Shown piece by piece: positions 1 to 5,110 of a stretch of 5,230 nt of DNA. The first letter of the stretch is position 1. Every line of letters starts with the position of its first letter. The DNA comes from Vulcanimicrobiota bacterium (GTDB lineage: Bacteria; Vulcanimicrobiota; Vulcanimicrobiia; Vulcanimicrobiales; Vulcanimicrobiaceae). The notes below the pieces were generated by a model. It saw only the letters and a list, made by a program, of their open reading frames with translations. It ran no database searches and was not told where the DNA came from. Location: NCBI GenBank assembly GCA_013289785.1, contig JABCZE010000145.1:1-5230 (forward strand), in the 5' to 3' direction. The translations under genes and the position numbers were made by a program.

Positions 1-1
1 T

Positions 2-313
2 GCTATTCGCTCGTGCTTGCCCGGCGATGAAGAACAGCTTTTCGAAGTCGACGCGTTCATCGCGAACTACCGGCTGTCGCTGGTCGGCGCATTTTCACTG
101 CGGCGTCGCCTCGATTTCCGAATCGAGCGGCGGACGTCGTGTTCGAAACTGCACGTGCTGCTCGCTTATCCCGCTTATCATGGGAAGCTCGGCGGCCTGC
201 TGGATCGCTGGCAGCGGGGACGGCGTTTCTCCAGCGCGCTCGACGACTCGTTGATTCACTTCAAGGGGCTCGTCGAGTACCAACGGGACGCGCCGGTTTT
301 GGCCGATTTTTAG
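2..313 (+). CDS. C-terminal fragment of an unrecognised protein
   Basis: The frame is open from the left edge to a TAG at 311-313, giving 103 visible residues. Third codon positions are mostly G or C, as in the neighbouring genes, which supports real coding. A TTG at 17 is the first possible start, but no ribosome binding site precedes it and the frame stays open upstream, so the gene most likely begins outside the window. The fragment has no obvious membrane segment, signal peptide or catalytic motif. It is rich in Arg, Leu and aromatic residues and looks like a soluble domain end (for example AYPAYHGKLGGLLDRW in the middle and HFKGLVEYQRDAP near the end). I do not recognise the family and assign no function. 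It ends 13 bases before the CIRCE element of the next gene, so that gene has its own promoter. Confidence 0.6.
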   Translation, partial: AIRSCLPGDEEQLFEVDAFIANYRLSLVGAFSLRRRLDFRIERRTSCSKLHVLLAYPAYHGKLGGLLDRWQRGRRFSSALDDSLIHFKGLVEYQRDAPVLADF

Positions 314-326
314 AGAGCCAGCCAAG

Positions 327-353
327 CTAGCACTCATTGACCGCGAGTGCTAA
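327..353. promoter_or_regulatory. CIRCE operator (HrcA binding site)
   Basis: The left arm CTAGCACTC (327-335) and right arm GAGTGCTAA (345-353) are separated by exactly 9 bases. The established CIRCE consensus is TTAGCACTC-N9-GAGTGCTAA. Only the first base differs, so 17 of 18 arm positions match and eight base pairs are perfectly symmetric. In other bacteria the HrcA repressor binds this element and represses chaperone genes (groESL, dnaK operon) until heat stress. Here it sits 19 bases before the ATG of an fmdB-type gene and overlaps that gene's -35 box, the usual position for a repressing operator. Confidence 0.93.
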
Positions 354-366
354 GGACCGCTATACT
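337..366 (+). promoter_or_regulatory. Sigma70-like promoter of the fmdB-type gene
   Basis: A -35 box TTGACC (337-342, 5 of 6 matches to TTGACA) and a -10 box TATACT (361-366, 5 of 6 to TATAAT) are separated by 18 bases. The -35 box lies entirely in the CIRCE spacer, so HrcA binding would block polymerase. Transcription would start about 6-9 bases after the -10 box, at roughly 373-375, which is the ATG itself. The transcript is therefore predicted to be leaderless. Confidence 0.8.
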
Positions 367-372
367 TTAGGC

Positions 373-729
373 ATGCCGCTCTACGATTACGCGTGCACTC
401 AGTGCGGGCGCACCTTCGAGGTACGCCACGGGTTCGATCAGACGCACCAAGATCCGTGCCCGGCCTGCGGAGCTGCGGTTCGCCGTGTCTTTAATGCCCC
501 GCCGGTTCTCTTCAAAGGCTCGGGGTTCTACGTAACGGACTCGCGGCGCGCGTCGGCCGGCGCCAAGTCCGAAAGCGCCGAAAAGCCCGAGAAGACCGAA
601 AAGACCGAAAAGGCCGAAAAGGCCGAGAAGGGCGAGAAGGCCGAGAAGACGGAGAAATCGGCGAGCGAGAGCGCGCCCGCGGCGCCGTCAAAGCCGGCTG
701 AGTCAAAGGCCTCCGAACCGGCCGCGTAG
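373..729 (+). CDS. FmdB-family zinc-ribbon protein with xEK-repeat tail
   Basis: This is a 118-residue protein. Residues 1-57 match the FmdB/CxxC_CxxC zinc-ribbon family: the typical opening MPLYDYACTQCG, zinc-ligand pairs C8-x2-C11 and C29-x2-C32, then the conserved segment FNAPPVLFKGSGFYVTD (40-56). Family members are small, probably zinc-binding proteins of poorly defined role, named after a putative regulator of the formamidase operon. The ATG at 373 is chosen because the family begins MPxYxY and the promoter lies directly upstream; a TTG at 337 in frame lies inside the -35 box. No Shine-Dalgarno is present, in line with a leaderless mRNA. After the ribbon comes an unrelated low-complexity tail: nine (A/P/T/G)EK tripeptides at residues 69-95, then a Ser/Ala/Pro/Lys/Glu-rich end. 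The gene is probably HrcA-controlled, which suggests a stress role; that is inference. Confidence 0.85.
   Translation: MPLYDYACTQCGRTFEVRHGFDQTHQDPCPACGAAVRRVFNAPPVLFKGSGFYVTDSRRASAGAKSESAEKPEKTEKTEKAEKAEKGEKAEKTEKSASESAPAAPSKPAESKASEPAA
577..657 (+). repeat. Nine tandem 9-bp units coding (A/P/T/G)EK
   Basis: Nine consecutive 9-base units of the form NCC-GAR-AAG (with GGC, ACG and AAA variants) occupy exactly 81 bases within the fmdB-type gene. Each unit encodes x-Glu-Lys with x = A, P, T, T, A, A, G, A, T. The unit length is a multiple of three, so replication slippage would change copy number without breaking the frame. The product is a highly charged, probably helical or extended linker. 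Confidence 0.9.
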
Positions 730-733
730 CCTC

Positions 734-1996
734 TTAGGCCGCGCGAAGGCGCTCCAGCGCCGCAGAAAAGCCAGGAAAGCTAACGTCCAGGCTGGCGTCG
801 CTATCAACGGTCAGCGGCCCGGCAGCGCAGGCGAGGACGGCCGCGGCCATCACGATGCGATGATCGCCATGGGTCTTGGCAACGGCGTTCCCAGCGCCCG
901 GCGTTCCTCCGGCGATCGTGAGGCTGTTGGGCCCAGCCGCGACCTCTATTCCTACGGCCGCTAACAGCCCCGCGGTGGCCGCAACCCGGTCGGACTCCTT
1001 GGATCGCAGCGGCGCGATTCCGGCGATCGTCGTCGTCCCCGTTGCAAACGCCGCCGCTATGGCTAAAAGCGGAAGTTCGTCGATAGCTCGCAGTGCGAGA
1101 TCGCTGCCGATCGCGGTTGCCGTCAGCGGCCGGTATTCGACCGCGATGTCGGCAACCGGCTCGCCGCACGAAGTCCGCGGATTGCGCAGTTCGATCGCGG
1201 CGCCCATCGCTGCAAGCGCATCGAGCAGCCCGGTACGCGTCGGATTTACGCCGGCATCGCAGACGAGGATAGAGCTTCCGGGCGTGATTGCCGCCGCGGT
1301 CATGAAGAAGGCGGCCGAAGAAAAATCTCCCGCAACGTCAATCGGCTTCGCTTCGAGCGGCTCGGGTTCGAGCTTGACGGAACGCTGGTCCCATTCGATC
1401 TTCGCGCCAAGGTAGGCAAGGAGCCGTTCGGTGTGGTCGCGAGAGCCGCGGTCGCCGTCTACTCGCACCGGAACTCCCGCGAACAGACCGGCAAACAGAA
1501 GCGCGGATTTAACTTGAGCCGATGGCGAAAGCAGAATGAAGTGGCGCGTTTCGATTTGCGGCCTGCCCTCGAGCCGCAGCGGAAGGTGTCCGGCCTCAGT
1601 CTCGATCCTTGCGCCGAAGGCGCGCAGCTGCGCCGCAACCGGCTCCATCGGGCGCCGCCGCAGCGACTCGTCGCCGTCAAAGCGGGCTACGATGCCCGCG
1701 CCGGCGCAGGCGCCCAAGAGCATCCGGGCCGTCGACCCCGAGTTCATGCAGTCGAGCGTTTGCGGAGGGGCCGCGAGCGCCGCGGGGTGCACGATCTGGT
1801 CGTCGCCGTCGCGCGCGATCCGCACGCCCAGCGCCACGAGCGCGGCGCGCGTAGCCTCGACGTCGCGACCCGGATTGAGATTGGAGACAACGAGCGGTTC
1901 GTTGCACCGCGTGCCGGCGATGAGCGCCCGATGGGAGATGGATTTATCCCCGGGAACGCCCACGCTTCCACGCAAACGGCCGGATTGAAAGGTCAC
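734..1996 (-). CDS. aroA: 3-phosphoshikimate 1-carboxyvinyltransferase (EPSP synthase)
   Basis: This cytoplasmic enzyme of the shikimate pathway transfers the enolpyruvyl group of PEP to shikimate-3-phosphate. The GTG at 1996 gives 420 residues, normal for the family, and opens as MTFQSGRLRGSVGVPGDKSISHRA; GAGGGA lies 9 bases upstream. A TTG at 2026 would add 10 poorly conserved residues. Family motifs run in order: PGDKSISHRA (15-24, S3P/PEP-binding Lys18 and Arg23), NSGSTAR (85-91, with the glyphosate-site Gly kept at 87), SAQVKSALL (159-167), GSRDHTERLL (184-193), GDFSSAAFF (223-231), IDELPLLAIAAA (305-316, containing the conserved acidic pair), KESDR (333-337), HGDHRIVMAAA (376-386) and SFPGF (406-410). 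SAQVKSA and SRDHTER point to the class II branch. Met84 sits just before NSG, where Gly is usual. The gene converges on fmdB with 4 bases between stop codons and is divergent from HU. Confidence 0.97.
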   Translation of the reverse strand: MTFQSGRLRGSVGVPGDKSISHRALIAGTRCNEPLVVSNLNPGRDVEATRAALVALGVRIARDGDDQIVHPAALAAPPQTLDCMNSGSTARMLLGACAGAGIVARFDGDESLRRRPMEPVAAQLRAFGARIETEAGHLPLRLEGRPQIETRHFILLSPSAQVKSALLFAGLFAGVPVRVDGDRGSRDHTERLLAYLGAKIEWDQRSVKLEPEPLEAKPIDVAGDFSSAAFFMTAAAITPGSSILVCDAGVNPTRTGLLDALAAMGAAIELRNPRTSCGEPVADIAVEYRPLTATAIGSDLALRAIDELPLLAIAAAFATGTTTIAGIAPLRSKESDRVAATAGLLAAVGIEVAAGPNSLTIAGGTPGAGNAVAKTHGDHRIVMAAAVLACAAGPLTVDSDASLDVSFPGFSAALERLRAA

Positions 1997-2005
1997 CAAA
2001 AGGAG

Positions 2006-2011
2006 TCCCTC
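2006..2011 (-). promoter_or_regulatory. Ribosome binding site that decides the aroA start
   Basis: On the minus strand this reads GAGGGA. It lies 9 bases before the GTG at 1996 and 6 bases before a TTG at 1999, but inside the coding region if the upstream TTG at 2026 were used. It favours the GTG, which also gives the family-typical N-terminus. Confidence 0.6.
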
Positions 2012-2083
2012 AGCATTTCGTAGCAAGCTGCGCGGAACAATCTAAGCTCGATTGCAGGCTGGTTTTTTACACGAAAGGAAGCG

Positions 2084-2458
2084 ATGAATAAACAAGATCT
2101 CGTGCGCTCGGCGACAGAACGCCTCGGAATTTCGCGCAAGGATGCCGTTGAGCTCGTCGACGGCCTTTTCGATGACATTCAGGCGGCGGTCGTTTCGGGT
2201 GATGCGGTCAAGATTCCCGGTTTCGGGCAGTTCAAAGTGAGAGATCGCGCGGCCCGCATGGCACGAAATCCCGCGACGGGAGAACAAGTAAAGGTCCCGG
2301 CGAAGCGGGTTTTCAAGTTCCTCCCCGCCAAGGCACTTAAGGAAGCGGTCATGGCAAAACGCGGAGCGCGCGCCGGTACCGCGCGCAAGAAGAGCGGATC
2401 GAAAGCCGGAAAGGCCGCGGCCGGGGCACGGAAAACCACCAGCAAAAAGAAGCGGTAA
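2084..2458 (+). CDS. HU-family nucleoid DNA-binding protein with basic C-terminal tail
   Basis: This 124-residue protein has a complete HU/IHF fold over residues 1-90: the opening MNKQDLV, the dimerising helices (3-38), KIPGFGQFKVRDRAAR (43-58), and the DNA-intercalating arm with NPATGE (62-67, Pro63 at the arm tip), ending in FKFLPAKALKEAV (77-89). HU dimers bend and compact DNA. Residues 91-124 are an extra tail rich in Lys, Ala, Gly, Ser and Arg with no acidic residue, resembling histone H1 and the tails of mycobacterial HupB; such tails usually add sequence-independent DNA binding. The ATG is preceded by AAAGGA (2074-2079), 4 bases away, which is rather close. The gene is divergent from aroA, and I see no convincing promoter in the 87 bases between their starts. 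Whether it is HU or an IHF-like paralogue cannot be settled here. Confidence 0.95.
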   Translation: MNKQDLVRSATERLGISRKDAVELVDGLFDDIQAAVVSGDAVKIPGFGQFKVRDRAARMARNPATGEQVKVPAKRVFKFLPAKALKEAVMAKRGARAGTARKKSGSKAGKAAAGARKTTSKKKR

Positions 2459-2488
2459 CCAATCTTTCCCAGCCGCGTTGCTGGTTCT

Positions 2489-2493
2489 AGGAG
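2489..2493 (+). promoter_or_regulatory. Ribosome binding site that decides the kelch lipoprotein start
   Basis: AGGAG lies 8 bases before the ATG at 2502. The site is within the reading frame if the TTG at 2478 were the start. It fixes the start at 2502, which also places a clean lipoprotein signal at the N-terminus. Confidence 0.8.
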
Positions 2494-2501
2494 CAATTTT
2501 C

Positions 2502-4088
2502 ATGTCACGTTTACGACTTGTCGTGTCAAGCCTTGTAACGGCATCGTTACTTGCTGCTTGCAGCGGAGCCGGCCCGACTGCGCCGGTCGGCGGTATTCCG
2601 CAGGGCCCCGCCGGTGCCGTACACTCAAAACTTCCGAAGTTTTTCCGTTTGCAACGTACGCCGCCTCGCCCGCCGCCGCGCCGGCACGCGGTTACCGCTG
2701 CGATGCGCGCGCGGGCAAAAGCCGCCGGCTGGCAAGAGCTTGCGAATCTCAACACGTGGTCGAACGGTCCCGCCACCGCGCTCTTGATGACCGACGGCAC
2801 CGTGTTAGTGCAAGATTATTGCACGCCGAACTGGTATCGCTTAACGCCGGACAGCACCGGAAGCTACCAAAACGGTAAATGGAGCACCGTCGCGGCGATG
2901 CCGTCAAACTACGGGCCGCTCTACTTTGCGTCGGCGGTTCTTCCCGACGGGAAGTTGATCGTCAACGGTGGCGAGTACAACTTCTGCGTTGGCGACGAGA
3001 CGAATCTGGGCGCCATCTACGATCCGGCTGCCAACACCTGGACGGCCGTCTCTGGTCCGAGTGGGTGGCCCGAAATCGGCGATGGTCAGAGCGTCGTGCT
3101 TACCAACGGCACGTACATGATCGGGAACTGCTGCACCAAAGTTCAAGCGCAGTACGACGAAGGGTCGTCGACGTGGACGCAAGTTGGAACCGGCAAGCTG
3201 GATAACAATAGCGAAGAAGGTTGGACCCTGCTTCGTAATGGCCAAGTCCTCGCGGCAGACGTTATCTCAGCGCCGAACTCCGAGCTGTTCAATCCAAAGA
3301 CGTCAATGTGGTCGACGATCGAACAGGTTCCCGTGAATCTTACGCAATCCGAAGAGATCGGGCCGCAATCGATGCGGCCGGATGGCACGGTCTACGTCGA
3401 GGGCGCGAACGGCTTGAGCGCGATCTACAGTGCGAGCGGCAAGTGGACGCAAGGCCCGAACCTGCCTAAAGTCAGCAGCCAGCAGCTCGACGCGGCCGAC
3501 GCACCCACCACGGTGCTTACCGACGGTACCGTCCTCGGAGTCGGGAGCCCGGGAGTCTATCAGACGCCTGCGTCGTTCTTTATCTTCAACGGTAAGAAGA
3601 ACCTCACGATCACAAGCCCGGCGGATGCGGTAAACGATTCGAGTTATAATATTCGAACGTTGATGCTGCCCACGGGTCAGGTGCTCGAGGACGACGGCTC
3701 GAACGACATCGAGATCTACACGGGCGCCAAGAAAGTCTACCCCGGCATCGCACCGGAAATCACGAAAGTCTCGAAGACGCTTACCACGGGAAGCACGTAC
3801 ACGCTCACGGGCAAGCGCCTTAACGGGTTCACGCAAGCGAACTTCTATGGCGACGACTCCACGGCGGCGACGAACTACCCGCTCGTCAGAATAACCAATA
3901 ACGGATCGGGAGCCGTCGTTTATGCCAAGACGCACGACCACAGCTTCATGGGCATCGGCTCGAAGAAGGCCGTCACCACGATGTTCGACGTTCCATCTAC
4001 GATCGGGACGGGGGCCAGCTCGTTGGTCGTCGTAGTCAACGGGATCGCGTCCAATGCGGTCAGCGTCAATATCTCATCGGGTAAGTAA
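2502..4088 (+). CDS. Kelch/galactose-oxidase-like lipoprotein
   Basis: This is a 528-residue exported lipoprotein. Residues 1-20 are a classic type II signal: MSRLRL, a hydrophobic core and the lipobox LAAC with Cys20 as the lipidated residue. A Pro/Arg-rich linker follows (for example TPPRPPPRRH at 53-62). From about residue 77 to 412 there are repeated kelch-like units of the form [YF]DPxxxxW...(L)xDGxVLVxGG, as in LPDGKLIVNGGE, IYDPAANTWTAV, LFNPKTSMWSTI and LTDGTVLGVG, which suggest a beta-propeller of about six blades. Residues 417-525 form an Ig-like C-terminal domain resembling the DUF1929/galactose oxidase end (VRITNNGSGAVVYAKTHDHS, then VVVVNGIASNAVSV). By eye, Tyr141, Tyr382 and His478 could match copper-radical oxidase residues, but the His after the second Tyr is Asn383 and the cross-linked Cys seems absent. 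It is therefore probably a binding or structural protein rather than an active oxidase. It starts 43 bases after the HU gene. Confidence 0.88.
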   Translation: MSRLRLVVSSLVTASLLAACSGAGPTAPVGGIPQGPAGAVHSKLPKFFRLQRTPPRPPPRRHAVTAAMRARAKAAGWQELANLNTWSNGPATALLMTDGTVLVQDYCTPNWYRLTPDSTGSYQNGKWSTVAAMPSNYGPLYFASAVLPDGKLIVNGGEYNFCVGDETNLGAIYDPAANTWTAVSGPSGWPEIGDGQSVVLTNGTYMIGNCCTKVQAQYDEGSSTWTQVGTGKLDNNSEEGWTLLRNGQVLAADVISAPNSELFNPKTSMWSTIEQVPVNLTQSEEIGPQSMRPDGTVYVEGANGLSAIYSASGKWTQGPNLPKVSSQQLDAADAPTTVLTDGTVLGVGSPGVYQTPASFFIFNGKKNLTITSPADAVNDSSYNIRTLMLPTGQVLEDDGSNDIEIYTGAKKVYPGIAPEITKVSKTLTTGSTYTLTGKRLNGFTQANFYGDDSTAATNYPLVRITNNGSGAVVYAKTHDHSFMGIGSKKAVTTMFDVPSTIGTGASSLVVVVNGIASNAVSVNISSGK

Positions 4089-4917
4089 GGTAACGAAGCT
4101 TACCATCGCGGTTGTCGCGGCAACGGTGCTTATCTGCACCGTTCCGCGGCCCGTGCTTGCAGTCGATACGATTCCGTTCACGCAAGTCAAGGGCGGGCTG
4201 ATCCAGGTTCAGGGTTCGGTCGACGGATCGGCGGCGGTCCCGATGCTCGTCAATCTCGGGGCCGGCATCGACGTGCTCTCGACGGATTTGGGCCGGCGAT
4301 TCGTCGTCGTTGGCGGGAAGTACGTAAGCCTTCGGCTCACCGGAGAGCGCGTTGACCTACCGATCGGGAAGGTCCGCACGCTAGCGCTCGGCGGCGTGCG
4401 CATCGAGGCTCCAAACGTGGGCATATGGAGTGGGCTCGACGGCACTGGGATCGCGGGGCTGATTTCGGCGACGGCGTTTCGCAACATCGCGACAACGTTC
4501 GATTTTCATAACGACCAGATTATCATTGAGGATGCGCAGACGTTCCCCGACCGCATCCGCCCCGAGACCAAGATTCACGTTGTCTTGCAGGACGATCTGG
4601 GAATCGCGCTCGGCATCTTCGCCCGCTTTAACTTTGGTGATGGCAAGACCGGCCTTTGTGAAATCGATACGGGCTCACAAGGGATCACGATCGACAGAAC
4701 GTTTGCCGCCTCAATCGGGCTGATCCCCAGCGGCGGCTCGACCATCCAGATTCCTTCCATCGCGCTCGACGGAGCGAGCGTAACTGCCATCGACCGGCCG
4801 GCGGTAAGCCTAGGTAACCTGATCTACGACTGCGACGTCGGGAACTCGTTTTGGGCTGGACGCGCCTTCACCCTCGATCTGCCGAATCGCTTGCTGTACG
4901 TAACGACCTCCCTCTAA
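4054..4917 (+). CDS. Secreted two-lobed retropepsin-like aspartic protease homologue
   Basis: This 287-residue protein has a signal peptide: basic residues 9-15, a hydrophobic stretch 16-30, and likely cleavage after VLA (A36). The mature part is two similar lobes. Lobe 1 (about 37-163) has NLGAG (67-71) where clan AA proteases carry DTGA, then IAGLISATAFRN and a FDFHNDQIII strand. Lobe 2 (about 172-287) has an intact DTGS (205-208) and ends with a matching FWAGRAFTLDLPNRLLYV strand. In this family each lobe normally gives one Asp to a paired active site, so lobe 1 appears to lack its catalytic Asp. The ATG at 4054 is the only standard start before the signal peptide. It lacks a good ribosome binding site and overlaps the lipoprotein gene by 35 bases, which suggests translational coupling. 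Substrate unknown; it could be a low-activity protease or a binding protein. Confidence 0.78.
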   Translation: MRSASISHRVSKVTKLTIAVVAATVLICTVPRPVLAVDTIPFTQVKGGLIQVQGSVDGSAAVPMLVNLGAGIDVLSTDLGRRFVVVGGKYVSLRLTGERVDLPIGKVRTLALGGVRIEAPNVGIWSGLDGTGIAGLISATAFRNIATTFDFHNDQIIIEDAQTFPDRIRPETKIHVVLQDDLGIALGIFARFNFGDGKTGLCEIDTGSQGITIDRTFAASIGLIPSGGSTIQIPSIALDGASVTAIDRPAVSLGNLIYDCDVGNSFWAGRAFTLDLPNRLLYVTTSL

Positions 4918-4947
4918 TCTTTCGAGGCCGAGCAGGACTCTCGCGCG

Positions 4948-4972
4948 CCGGTTGAGTACGCGTCCTCACCGG
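4948..4972. repeat. Imperfect inverted repeat after the protease-like gene
   Basis: CCGGTTGAG (4948-4956) can pair with CTCACCGG (4965-4972), forming eight pairs with one bulged T around an 8-base loop that contains ACGCGT. It starts 31 bases after the stop at 4917. No T-run follows on either strand, so it is not a standard intrinsic terminator. It could be an RNA-stabilising hairpin, a weak terminator or an operator, or chance in GC-rich DNA. Confidence 0.3.
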
Positions 4973-4999
4973 GTTGGGCTTCGGCGGGAGGACCGGCTC

Positions 5000-5077
5000 A
5001 TGCGAACCTCGACTATTGTTAGGAGGGGCGCTGCCTATGTGGCGGCGCTGCTGCTGATACTGCGGTGTGGCTTATGA
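5000..5077 (+). CDS. Possible 25-residue hydrophobic peptide
   Basis: This short ORF starts MRTSTIVRRG and continues with a hydrophobic run rich in Ala and Leu (YVAALLLILRCGL), the make-up of a single short membrane helix with a positive N-terminus. It has the best ribosome binding site in this part of the window, GGGAGGA at 4986-4992 with 8 bases from GGAGG to the ATG. Its TGA overlaps an ATG as ATGA at 5074-5077. That ATG opens a 7-residue ORF (5074-5097), whose stop again overlaps the ATG of a 6-residue ORF (5094-5114). The last stop overlaps the ATG of the gene at 5111. It may be a small membrane protein or a leader peptide that controls the downstream gene. Chance cannot be excluded for an ORF this short. 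Confidence 0.4.
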   Translation: MRTSTIVRRGAAYVAALLLILRCGL

Positions 5078-5110
5078 GCCACGCCGACGCTTCATGAGGT
5101 TGCGCTTGGC

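Noticed and set aside
17..313. A complete 98-residue gene starting at the TTG at 17
   Set aside because: There is no ribosome binding site and the frame is open to the window edge, so a truncated C-terminus is more likely.
337..372. A TTG start at 337 adding 12 residues to the FmdB-type protein
   Set aside because: The extra stretch is the -35 box, the right CIRCE arm and the -10 box. The family begins with MPxYxY, which matches the ATG at 373.
577..657. The tandem repeat as a CRISPR-like or other non-coding array
   Set aside because: The units are 9 bases with no spacers and stay in frame throughout, so this is a coding tandem repeat.
748..761. Hairpin GGCGC-TCCA-GCGCC near the fmdB/aroA junction as a bidirectional terminator
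   Set aside because: It lies within the aroA coding end, is short and lacks T-runs on either side.
1433..2023. A 196-codon plus-strand ORF opposite aroA
   Set aside because: The minus strand encodes conserved EPSP synthase motifs over the whole stretch; this ORF has no motif and no ribosome binding site.
2469..2484. Hairpin CCAGC/GCTGG after the HU gene as a terminator
   Set aside because: The stem has only five pairs and no T-run follows; too weak to call, so read-through into the lipoprotein gene remains possible.
2042..2800. A 252-codon minus-strand ORF
   Set aside because: It lies opposite the HU gene and the start of the lipoprotein gene, both clearly coding, and its translation has no recognisable domain; it is a GC-driven shadow.
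3303..3941. A 212-codon minus-strand ORF inside the kelch gene
   Set aside because: Its Arg/Val-rich translation is typical of an antisense shadow, and the plus strand carries clear kelch units.
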